Source of the DNA: Natronospira elongata
Lineage (GTDB): Bacteria > Pseudomonadota > Gammaproteobacteria > Natronospirales > Natronospiraceae
DNA: 64,000 bases
Assembly (NCBI RefSeq): GCF_034931365.1
Contig: NZ_JAYGII010000013.1
Span: 1 to 64,000 of the forward strand
Direction of reading: 5' to 3'
Each line of letters opens with the position of its first letter. Position 1 is the first letter of the stretch. The notes under the pieces were generated by a model. It was not told the origin of the DNA and ran no database searches. It was given only the letters and a program-made list of their open reading frames with translations. Below, in pieces: positions 1 through 6,969 of this stretch. Made by a program: the position numbers and the translations under genes.

Positions 1-359
1 CGCTTTTTCTTGTAGGGCAGGTAAAGATCCTCCAGCCGCGTCTTGTTGTCCGCGGTCAGAAGGGCCTGGCGCAGCTCCGGCGTCAGTTTGTCCTGTTCTT
101 CAATCGCCTCAAGAATGGATTCGCGGCGGTCCTCCAGTTCCCGCAGGTAGCCCAGGCGCTGTTCCAGTTCCCGCAACTGGCTGTCATCCAGGCTGCCGGT
201 GGCCTCCTTGCGGTAGCGGGCGATGAAGGGGACGGTGGCGCCGTCATCCAGGAGGCCCACGGCGGCGTCCACCTGGGAGCGGCCGACCTTCAGTTCATCG
301 GCAATGCGCTGGCTGATGTTGTGGCGGGAGAGGGGCTGACTGCTGCTTGCGTCACTCAT
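1..359 (-). CDS. tex: Tex transcription accessory protein, N-terminal part (cut by window edge)
   Basis: The reverse strand from an ATG at 359 reads 119 residues without a stop and runs off the window start, so the C-terminal part, including the S1 RNA-binding domain typical of the family, is not visible. The visible part matches the Tex N-terminal helical region: the segment LLDDGATVPFIARYRKEATG at about residues 36-55 and YLRELEDRRESIL further on are hallmark stretches. Tex is a cytoplasmic nucleic-acid-binding protein linked to transcription and expression control. It is divergently oriented to the diguanylate cyclase gene at 584, with about 220 bp of apparently non-coding DNA between them. 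Confidence 0.93.
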   Translation of the reverse strand, partial: MSDASSSQPLSRHNISQRIADELKVGRSQVDAAVGLLDDGATVPFIARYRKEATGSLDDSQLRELEQRLGYLRELEDRRESILEAIEEQDKLTPELRQALLTADNKTRLEDLYLPYKKK

Positions 360-583
360 GGGGATATCCGGTCTTGCTGATTGTGGGATTAAAGGAGGCG
401 CATTAAACCCGCCCAGGGATGGGGGTGCAAGATTGAAATCCATGGCTGCTTGTGTTTTGACCCCTACCGCAACCTGTTGCAGAATCATCGGCAGTGAACC
501 GGAGGGGATGACCGGTTCTGAACGGAGGGCTGAAATGCTGGTCAAAGTTGCCGGCTCACCCTCCCAGGAGATCTGTCACGGAT

Positions 584-2449
584 ATGACCATTCCGAATCA
601 ACATCGCCGGTCCACCTCGGCCCTGTTGTTCCTGCCAATCTGTTTCCTGTTGCTGACCGGGATGGTGGCTGCTGCGCCGGATGGGGTGTTCGGTCACGAA
701 TCCCTTGATGAGCTCCTCTCCGCGGTGGAGGCCCAGGCACAGCAAGATCCCCAAAAGGCCCTGGCCACCCTTGAGAGCGCATTGGCTGAACTGGAGCTGG
801 ATGAGCAGCCGGAAGCGGCAGTCAAACTGCTCAATCGGCGGGCGGAATTATTGCGGGATCAAGGGGAAACCGAGCAAGCCCTGCTGGCGCTGGAACTGGC
901 AGAGGACTTGGCTGTTCAACTGGATGATCCCGTTCCCGCAGTGCAGGTTCAGCAGATGCGCGGGACGATCTATCTGGACCGCGCCGATTTCGATCGTGCC
1001 CTTGAGATCAACATGGCCGTTCTCAACCAGGCCCAGGCTCTGGCGCATGCCGAGCTTGAGGCGGCCGCTCGCAATGCCATCGGCAACATCTATTTCAGCC
1101 TTGAGCAGCCTGAACGGGCCCGCCGTTTCTACCGCGCGGCGGCGGAGATTTATGAGGAACTGGACTCCCGGGAGCGGCTGGGGAGCCTGCTGGGCAATAT
1201 CGGCAATACCTATAATAGCGAAGGTCGTTATCAGGAGGCCTTGCCCTATCAGCGTCAGTCTCTGCGCATTGCCCGGCAAGAGGGGCGGGAGATTGGTGCT
1301 GCTTATCAACTGATCAATCTCTGCAATACATTATGGCTGCTCGAGCGCATGGAGGATGCCAGGGGCTATTGCCGGGAGGGCATCCCGCTACTGGAAGATG
1401 CGGGCCACTATCGAGCCCTCCATTTCGCGCTCAATCTCATGGGGGATTTGCGGGTTGCCGAGGGTGATCCCGAGGCTGCCTTGAGTTATCTCTTGCGTGC
1501 CCTTGAGATTGCCCGGGAAATGGATTCGCCCCGCCTGCGCGAGGCCAGTCATGGAGATCTGTCTTCCCTGTACGAGACCCTCGGCGATTATCAAGCCGCC
1601 CTGGAGCACGCCCGGGCCCAGTTCGAGGCTCATCACGAGGTAATGGACAGTGAACGCCAGCAGCGTATCGTCGAACTAGAGCAGTCCTATGAGGCCGAGC
1701 TGAGGCGCCAGGAGATTACGGCCAGGGAGGCTGAAATTTCCCGACTGGAACTGGAGTCGGAGCTGAAGGAAGCGAGTCTGCGTGAGCGCCAGACCCTGAT
1801 GCTGGTGGCCTTCAGCCTGTTTGTCGCGACCGCCATCGTGGCACTGCTGCTTTGGCGTGGCTATATGCTCCGGCGTCGCAGCAGTCGGCGCATTGAGGAG
1901 AAGAATCGCGAGCTCAATGAAGCACTCAAGACCATCAGTCGTCTGGCCCGACAAGACCCGCTCACCGGGCTTGCCAATCGGCGTCGTCTGATGGAGGTGC
2001 TCAAGTCCGAATTGTCCCGCCGCCATCGGACCGGTGCCCCTCTTACCCTGGCTCTGGGCGACATCGATTACTTCAAGCAGCTCAATGACCAATACGGTCA
2101 TCAGGTGGGGGACCAGATACTGATGGGGCTGGCGAAACGGATGCGCAGTTGCCTGCGGGAGAGTGACTTGCTCTGTCGCTGGGGAGGCGAGGAGTTCCTG
2201 ATCCTGATGCCGGAGACAGATGCCGAGGAAGCCCGCCTGGCGATGGAGAAGGTCTGTGCCGCGGTGGCGGCGAAGCCTTTCGAAACGGACGCCGGTCCAG
2301 TGGAAGTCACCATTACCTTCGGTGTGGCCAGTGTCCGCGGTGACGACTTCAAGTCGGCCGTGCGGGTCGCTGACCGGGCCATGTATGCCGGCAAGCATCA
2401 GGGGCGCAATCGGGTGATGGTCCGTATCGAGGGTGGCGACGCCGAATAG
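584..2449 (+). CDS. TPR-containing membrane diguanylate cyclase (GGEEF)
   Basis: A 621-residue protein predicted to make cyclic di-GMP from two GTP. It starts with a hydrophobic segment (signal peptide or anchor, about residues 10-30). A long helical TPR region follows, probably periplasmic, then a coiled coil, one membrane segment at about 405-428, and a C-terminal GGDEF domain. The active site is intact as GGEEF (534-538), and an RESD inhibitory I-site (RxxD) lies five residues before it, so product feedback is expected. I chose the ATG at 584 because AGGAG lies 13 bases upstream; an in-frame TTG at 548 is possible. No cyclic-di-GMP riboswitch was seen in the 220-bp upstream gap. The sensed signal is unknown; TPRs suggest a protein or peptide ligand. 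Confidence 0.9.
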   Translation: MTIPNQHRRSTSALLFLPICFLLLTGMVAAAPDGVFGHESLDELLSAVEAQAQQDPQKALATLESALAELELDEQPEAAVKLLNRRAELLRDQGETEQALLALELAEDLAVQLDDPVPAVQVQQMRGTIYLDRADFDRALEINMAVLNQAQALAHAELEAAARNAIGNIYFSLEQPERARRFYRAAAEIYEELDSRERLGSLLGNIGNTYNSEGRYQEALPYQRQSLRIARQEGREIGAAYQLINLCNTLWLLERMEDARGYCREGIPLLEDAGHYRALHFALNLMGDLRVAEGDPEAALSYLLRALEIAREMDSPRLREASHGDLSSLYETLGDYQAALEHARAQFEAHHEVMDSERQQRIVELEQSYEAELRRQEITAREAEISRLELESELKEASLRERQTLMLVAFSLFVATAIVALLLWRGYMLRRRSSRRIEEKNRELNEALKTISRLARQDPLTGLANRRRLMEVLKSELSRRHRTGAPLTLALGDIDYFKQLNDQYGHQVGDQILMGLAKRMRSCLRESDLLCRWGGEEFLILMPETDAEEARLAMEKVCAAVAAKPFETDAGPVEVTITFGVASVRGDDFKSAVRVADRAMYAGKHQGRNRVMVRIEGGDAE

Positions 2450-2453
2450 CCCA

Positions 2454-3431
2454 TCAGCGGATCAGGCGTGGTACCAGCCCGGTCAGCAGGATCAGCAGAC
2501 ACAGTTCCACCATTGCCTGGATCATGATCACCCCCGCCGCCAGCTCCGCGCCAAAGGGCAGGGCGAGGGCAAAGGGAAGGACCACAAAGGAGTTTCGGCT
2601 GCCGGCACTGAACAGCAGTGTGCGCTGACCGGGTATCGACAGGCCTGTCAATCGACCGGCGAGCAGTGCCAGGCTCAGGGCCAGCAATGCCCAGAGCAGG
2701 AACACTGCCGTGACCGGGAGCAGTTGACTGAAACTGTCTGATGGCAGATCCGCCAGTTGGGTTGCGGCGACCAGAAAGACCACGGGTAGCAGAAACAGCA
2801 AGGGTGCCCGCTGCGCGGCTCCCAGGGTGGACTGCAGCAGTGGTCGCCCGACGCTCAGATAGCGAATGCCCAGGGCGAGCGCCAGGGGAATGGCAAACAG
2901 GCCAATGAATACCACCAGGAAGCGCAGTGGTTCGAAGCTCTGCAGCTGCCCACTCCCCAGCAGAATCATCAGCCAGATGGGTACCGCGACCACCTGCCCG
3001 AGCAGCAACAGCGGAACGGCCGTCGTGGCCCGTTCGGGATTGCCACGGCCGATCAGATTGAAGGCAAGAAACCAGTCAGTGCAGGGCGCCAGCAATACGA
3101 GTGCCACCGCCAGCCGGATGACCGGATCCGCCGGCAGCAGGAACAGCACCAGCGCGGTTGCCAGGGGCAGCAGCAGGAAGTTCAGCGCCAGAATGGTGAG
3201 CAGAAAGTCCCGGTCCGCCAGACTGCGCCGCCAACGCCGCAGATCCAGGTGCAGGAAACTGACGAACATCAGCAGGGCCAACAGGGGCCAGAGCATGATG
3301 GACCAGCCGGAGACTGCTTCCGGCTGCCATTGGGCGACCGCCAGGCCGGCAAGCGCGGCCAGGGTCAGCGGCAGGACTTGCCAGCGTTCCAGATTGAGGT
3401 AGCTGAAAAGGCGGTGTCGGGCGGAGAGCAT
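2454..3431 (-). CDS. BASS/ACR3-superfamily transporter (bile acid:Na+ symporter or arsenite-permease type)
   Basis: A 325-residue integral membrane protein of about nine to ten hydrophobic segments. The order of segments and the APCTDW motif in the fourth to fifth segment fit the BASS superfamily that includes bile-acid/sodium symporters and ACR3 arsenite exporters; ACR3 proteins carry a related APCT motif. There is no arsR, arsC or other arsenic gene beside it, so arsenite export is only one possibility. It converges with the diguanylate cyclase gene, the two stops being only a few bases apart, and is followed upstream by the globin gene on the same strand about 100 bp away. Substrate is not deducible from the sequence. 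Confidence 0.75.
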   Translation of the reverse strand: MLSARHRLFSYLNLERWQVLPLTLAALAGLAVAQWQPEAVSGWSIMLWPLLALLMFVSFLHLDLRRWRRSLADRDFLLTILALNFLLLPLATALVLFLLPADPVIRLAVALVLLAPCTDWFLAFNLIGRGNPERATTAVPLLLLGQVVAVPIWLMILLGSGQLQSFEPLRFLVVFIGLFAIPLALALGIRYLSVGRPLLQSTLGAAQRAPLLFLLPVVFLVAATQLADLPSDSFSQLLPVTAVFLLWALLALSLALLAGRLTGLSIPGQRTLLFSAGSRNSFVVLPFALALPFGAELAAGVIMIQAMVELCLLILLTGLVPRLIR

Positions 3432-3538
3432 ACAGGCAGTTTGCCCGATCCCGAGGGGCGGGGAAAGACGGTGTCCAGGAGCCTGCAGTCAATCCATTCG
3501 CGCCAGCAGTGGCTGCGAATGGATTGACCAGAGCTTGC

Positions 3539-3943
3539 TCAGTAACTGCCCCGCATGAAGTCAATGGCCGGGATCAGCGCCTCCCGCCAGCGCTTGCCCA
3601 GCGTGGTGTCATAGCGGGGGTCGCTGTTCTGAACGGTCAGTAGCAGACTTTCGATCCAATGGTCGTACATGTGCGGTTCTACCGGGGCATGCCCCTTGCG
3701 GCTGTGTACCTTGGCGATATCCTCGATCTGGCGCCGGGCGACGCCGGGGCTGCCGGCGTAAGTGATGACCATGCTGATGCCGCGCCGGATAAGCTTGTTC
3801 TGTTTGGGCCAATCGGTATGCGCAAACATGGCCGGGAAGCGCTCATTGCTTGCCAGCAGACGTTGATAGAAGTCCGCCACGAAGTCCGGGTTTTCTCGCA
3901 GGCAGCGGCCGAAGCTCTGCTGCACGTCGCCAAACTGATCCAT
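3539..3943 (-). CDS. Single-domain globin
   Basis: A 134-residue haem-binding globin, a length close to single-domain bacterial haemoglobins. His80 in the segment KVHSRKG fits the proximal F8 ligand, and Tyr26 in DFYQRLL fits the B10 position often used for O2 or NO binding. No reductase domain is attached. A perfect FNR/Anr-type palindrome lies about 60 bp upstream of the start (4003-4016), suggesting control by oxygen limitation or NO. Likely roles, by family knowledge, are NO detoxification or oxygen handling in the cytoplasm; the sequence alone does not decide. Confidence 0.82.
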   Translation of the reverse strand: MDQFGDVQQSFGRCLRENPDFVADFYQRLLASNERFPAMFAHTDWPKQNKLIRRGISMVITYAGSPGVARRQIEDIAKVHSRKGHAPVEPHMYDHWIESLLLTVQNSDPRYDTTLGKRWREALIPAIDFMRGSY

Positions 3944-4002
3944 TTTTCACCTTCAAGTCGGAAATCAAGCGCGGATGCTACGCGAGCGGCAATGATACCA
4001 GC

Positions 4003-4016
4003 TTGATTTAGATCAA
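4003..4016. promoter_or_regulatory. FNR/Anr/Dnr-type binding site
   Basis: The 14-mer TTGATTTAGATCAA is a perfect TTGAT-N4-ATCAA palindrome, the consensus bound by FNR-family regulators (FNR, Anr, Dnr). It lies 60-73 bp upstream of the globin start codon and downstream of the SDR gene stop, so the globin gene is its likely target. Confidence 0.7.
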
Positions 4017-4035
4017 TCTAATACTTGACGGCGGC

Positions 4036-4752
4036 TTACCATTCAATTCGGGCCCGGTCCCGCCAGAATCCGCCGCTCTCGGTGGCCTCCGGATCGCTGG
4101 CCAGCCAGACGATGGTGTCGATGCCTTCCTCGATTGAGCGGCTGGCATCCCCGCCGCCCAGGTCGGTGCGCACCCAGCCAGGGCAGACCGAGTTGACCAG
4201 AATCCCGCGTTCGGCCAGTTCTGTCGCGAACACCCGGGTGATGCTGTTAAGAGCGGTCTTGGACAGGCGATAGCCCAGCCAGCCCCCGTCCATGTCGCTC
4301 AACTGCCCCATTCCGGAAGAGACATTGACGATGCGCCCGCCCTCGGGCATCAACAGGGCCAGGGCCTGGATCATGCGCAGGGCGCCCAGGGTATTGGTGT
4401 TGACCGTTTCCATGATGGTCATGGGTGAGACCAAAAGGGGGTTGGCCGAGCGCTCGCCCCCTGCCTGACGGGTTTCCAGGATCAGCCCGGCATTGTTGAC
4501 CAGCACATCCACCCGCTTGTAGGTCTCGCGGATATAACGGCCCAGATCCCGGACCTGGTCAGCACTGGTCACGTCCACCACCCGCAGCTCCACCGACAGT
4601 TTGTCGGCCTGCATGGATTCCACCGCGCGGGTGCCGGATTCGGAATCCCGGGCACAGGCGATCACGTGATAGCCCTGCTCGGCCAGGGCGCGGGCAGTGG
4701 CCTGGCCCAGGCCGCGGTTGGCCCCGGTGACAACGGCGATTTTTGATTGCAT
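4036..4752 (-). CDS. Short-chain dehydrogenase/reductase (SDR)
   Basis: A 238-residue classical SDR. The nucleotide-binding motif TGANRGLG is at residues 9-16, NNAG at 86-89, the catalytic serine in VSSGMG near 145 and the YxxxK pair at Tyr161/Lys165, so the enzyme should be active with NAD(P)H. The extended loop between NNAG and the active site resembles carbonyl-reductase-like SDRs that reduce ketones or aldehydes. The substrate cannot be read from the sequence. It lies about 90 bp upstream of the globin gene on the same strand, but the FNR-type site between them suggests separate control. Confidence 0.88.
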   Translation of the reverse strand: MQSKIAVVTGANRGLGQATARALAEQGYHVIACARDSESGTRAVESMQADKLSVELRVVDVTSADQVRDLGRYIRETYKRVDVLVNNAGLILETRQAGGERSANPLLVSPMTIMETVNTNTLGALRMIQALALLMPEGGRIVNVSSGMGQLSDMDGGWLGYRLSKTALNSITRVFATELAERGILVNSVCPGWVRTDLGGGDASRSIEEGIDTIVWLASDPEATESGGFWRDRARIEW

Positions 4753-4822
4753 CCTGATGCTCTCCCGTGTGCAAATGGGCGGGATTATACCGCTCAGGCG
4801 ACGATGGAGCAGCGATGTTCAC

Positions 4823-5437
4823 ATGACTGCCATTCCCCTGACAGTTCGTCTGGCCTCCACTGCCTGGATCATCCTCTGGGTAACAGTGGTGCTGAACAAT
4901 CAGGGCCCCCAGAACTTCTTCTGGCTCTGCAACATGGCCAAGTTCATTGTCCTGTTCGCCATCTGGCGGGGCGATCGCCTGCTGATTTCCAGTCAGGCCG
5001 GAGTCATGACCCTGGTGGGCATTGGCTGGACATTGGATCTATTCTTGGGCCTTCTGCTTGGCGGCAGTCCCACCGGTTTCACCGATTACATGTTCGGTGA
5101 CGAGCTGGCCCCGGTCGCCCGGGCGGTCTCGCTCTATCATGTGGCCTTGCCGCCGCTGATGATCTGGCTGGTCTGGCGGCTGGGTTATGACCGGCGCGGG
5201 CCCTGGTTGCAATGCCTGATCGGTGCACTGGGTGTGGTGGGCGCCTGGCTGTTTACCGAGCCTTATCGCAATGTGAACTGGGTCTGGTCCCCCTTCGGGG
5301 TGGAGCAGACCTGGATGCCGGATCCTCTCTGGGTGCTCGTTTTGATCGTGGCCTATCCGCTGGTTCTGTATTTCCCGGGTCATTGGCTGTTGCTGGGGAT
5401 CAAGCGACTGCTGCCGGCTCGCTCCACCCAACCGTGA
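4823..5437 (+). CDS. Conserved integral membrane protein, function unknown
   Basis: A 204-residue protein with about six hydrophobic segments and a conserved-looking polar stretch TEPYRNVNWVWSPFG between two of them. It resembles uncharacterised membrane-associated proteins of bacteria, but I recognise no function. The ATG at 4823 is preferred because upstream in-frame starts lie inside the divergent SDR gene; GGAG is present 13 bases before. The rhomboid gene follows on the same strand about 110 bp downstream. Confidence 0.7.
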   Translation: MTAIPLTVRLASTAWIILWVTVVLNNQGPQNFFWLCNMAKFIVLFAIWRGDRLLISSQAGVMTLVGIGWTLDLFLGLLLGGSPTGFTDYMFGDELAPVARAVSLYHVALPPLMIWLVWRLGYDRRGPWLQCLIGALGVVGAWLFTEPYRNVNWVWSPFGVEQTWMPDPLWVLVLIVAYPLVLYFPGHWLLLGIKRLLPARSTQP

Positions 5438-5547
5438 TGTCATTGGCTCGTGGCCTTGTCCTTTGGCTTTGGTGGGGATCGTTTTTCGTTCCCGGGGGTC
5501 AGATACCCGGTAAGCGATGCGCAGCAGAAATAGGGAAAACTGTCTCA

Positions 5548-6225
5548 GTGATACCCATTGCGGATAACAATCCGACCCACCGTACTCCTGTGGTCACCTG
5601 GGTGATTCTGCTTGCTTGCATTGTGGTGTTTCTCTGGCAGATTACGCTGTCGGAACAGGCTTTTCGGGCAATGGTCTTTCATCTCGGGGTGGTGCCCCGG
5701 GCCCTCTTCGAAGTCCCCCTGGGGCATCCCGATCTGCTGATCCCGCCGCTACTCACACTCTTTACCTCCATGTTTCTCCATGGTGGGCTGCTGCATCTGC
5801 TTGGCAACATGCTGTTTCTCTATGTGTTCGCCAATAACATTGAGGACAGCATGGGGCATGGGCGATTTATCGTTTTCTATCTCCTCTGCGGACTGGCTGC
5901 CGCATTGACCCAGGCATTGATGGCGCCGGATTCCACCGTGCCCATGGTGGGTGCCAGTGGCGCCATCTCGGGTGTGCTGGGGGCTTATCTCATGCTTCAT
6001 CCCTTTGCCTGGATCAAGCTGCTGGTTCCGTATTTCGTGATCTTCTTCCTGTGGCTGCCGGCCTGGCTGATGCTGGGCCTGTGGTTTGCCTTCCAGCTTT
6101 TTCAGTCCATGATGACCCCCGCTGATCAGGCTGGTGTTGCCTTTGCCGCTCATGCCGGTGGCTTCGTGGCCGGTGTGGTTCTGGTGCTGTTCTTCAAGCG
6201 GCCCGGGGTGAGGTTGTTTCGCTAG
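5548..6225 (+). CDS. Rhomboid family intramembrane serine protease
   Basis: A 225-residue membrane protein that should cleave substrates within the lipid bilayer. The catalytic serine lies in GASGAISG (Ser137) and the catalytic histidine in AAHAGG (His202), in separate membrane segments. The HLLGNMLFLYVFANNIED segment after the first loop is also diagnostic. I chose the GTG start at 5548 because the family begins with a short MIPIxDxNPTxRTP-like leader, which starts exactly there; the open frame extends to 5212 but overlaps the upstream gene. Neighbouring genes do not indicate a substrate. Confidence 0.87.
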   Translation: MIPIADNNPTHRTPVVTWVILLACIVVFLWQITLSEQAFRAMVFHLGVVPRALFEVPLGHPDLLIPPLLTLFTSMFLHGGLLHLLGNMLFLYVFANNIEDSMGHGRFIVFYLLCGLAAALTQALMAPDSTVPMVGASGAISGVLGAYLMLHPFAWIKLLVPYFVIFFLWLPAWLMLGLWFAFQLFQSMMTPADQAGVAFAAHAGGFVAGVVLVLFFKRPGVRLFR

Positions 6226-6278
6226 AGTCGGCTTCTATTGAGTTAGTCCCCTTTGATGACGGTGACGGGTTGGGTCCC

Positions 6279-6656
6279 GGCCTAGGTGGCGACAGGCCTT
6301 TCCAAGAACGCCGTAAACGGGCCCTTCCCTGCACCCCCAACGAGCCCGCGTTCACAGTGAGATTCGTCGCTCCAAGGCGCAGTGCGCCGCACAGTAGTAG
6401 CACTACGGGCAAACACTGCAACGCCGGAGCGGCGGATCTCACTGTGAACCCGGAGGGACCGACCGTATTTCGCCTCTCGCTTTGTTGCGCCTCGCTCATG
6501 TAGCACAGCGGCTACACCACGCTCGGCGCGCCGCGCGAGAGACGAAATACGGTCGGTCGCGGGTTCGTTCGGGGCGCAGGGAAGGGCCTCCCTGGGGGCT
6601 CTGGGTTCGCCATCCTGGCTCACACAGTCTTGGAAAGGCCTGTCGCCACCTAGGCC
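6279..6656. repeat. 378-bp nested inverted-repeat element
   Basis: Non-coding block bounded by a perfect 28-bp inverted repeat (6279-6306 and 6629-6656). Inside are further paired arms: 6320-6332 with 6576-6588 (13 bp, followed by a 15/18-matching extension), 6351-6363 with 6436-6448 (13 bp), 6457-6472 with 6543-6558 (16 bp) and 6474-6480 with 6535-6541 (7 bp). The whole can fold into one outer stem carrying two large branched hairpins. The apparent reading frames across it are unlikely to be genes. No transposase is present. It could be a MITE-like mobile element or a structured RNA. Confidence 0.75.
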
Positions 6657-6731
6657 TACCTTTGGTGGTGGTCACCTGGGCCGTGCTGGCGGAGAGTTTG
6701 GTTCAGTCTTATGTCCTAGTGCTATCTGGAG

Positions 6732-6819
6732 GCTTTTAATCGCGGCTAAAGCCGCTCCTACGGCGGATTTGGCGTCCGCTACAGGCACCGTAGGAGCGGC
6801 TTTAGCCGCGATTAAAAGC
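6732..6819. repeat. REP-type inverted pair (BIME-like)
   Basis: Two perfect 32-bp inverted copies (6732-6763 and 6788-6819) separated by 24 bp. Each contains the core GTAGGAGCGGCTTTAGCCGC, itself an imperfect hairpin, which is the REP type common in Pseudomonas- and Xanthomonas-like genomes and usually spread by RAYT transposases. No RAYT gene is in the window. A sister pair lies at 63671-63737. Confidence 0.85.
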
Positions 6820-6969
6820 TACCGGATGGCAGCAAGGTGAAAAACTGAACTTGTGAACCACGCAGCTACCGAATAAGCCGTATTCGCGTAAAGTGGCCCA
6901 GCCTGACTCTGGATCATCGTGTCTAACCAGGAAACCTCTGATATCAGTGGTCTCAAAAGGAGAAAGCCA

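Noticed and set aside
360..583. Cyclic-di-GMP riboswitch before the diguanylate cyclase
   Set aside because: The conserved GEMM core (CACGCACAGGGCAAACC-like) is absent and no matching helices were seen.
6270..6623. Open frames on both strands within 6270-6623
   Set aside because: They lie wholly within the nested inverted-repeat element, read low-complexity Arg/Pro/Ala-rich peptides and have no ribosome site; best explained as chance frames in palindromic DNA.
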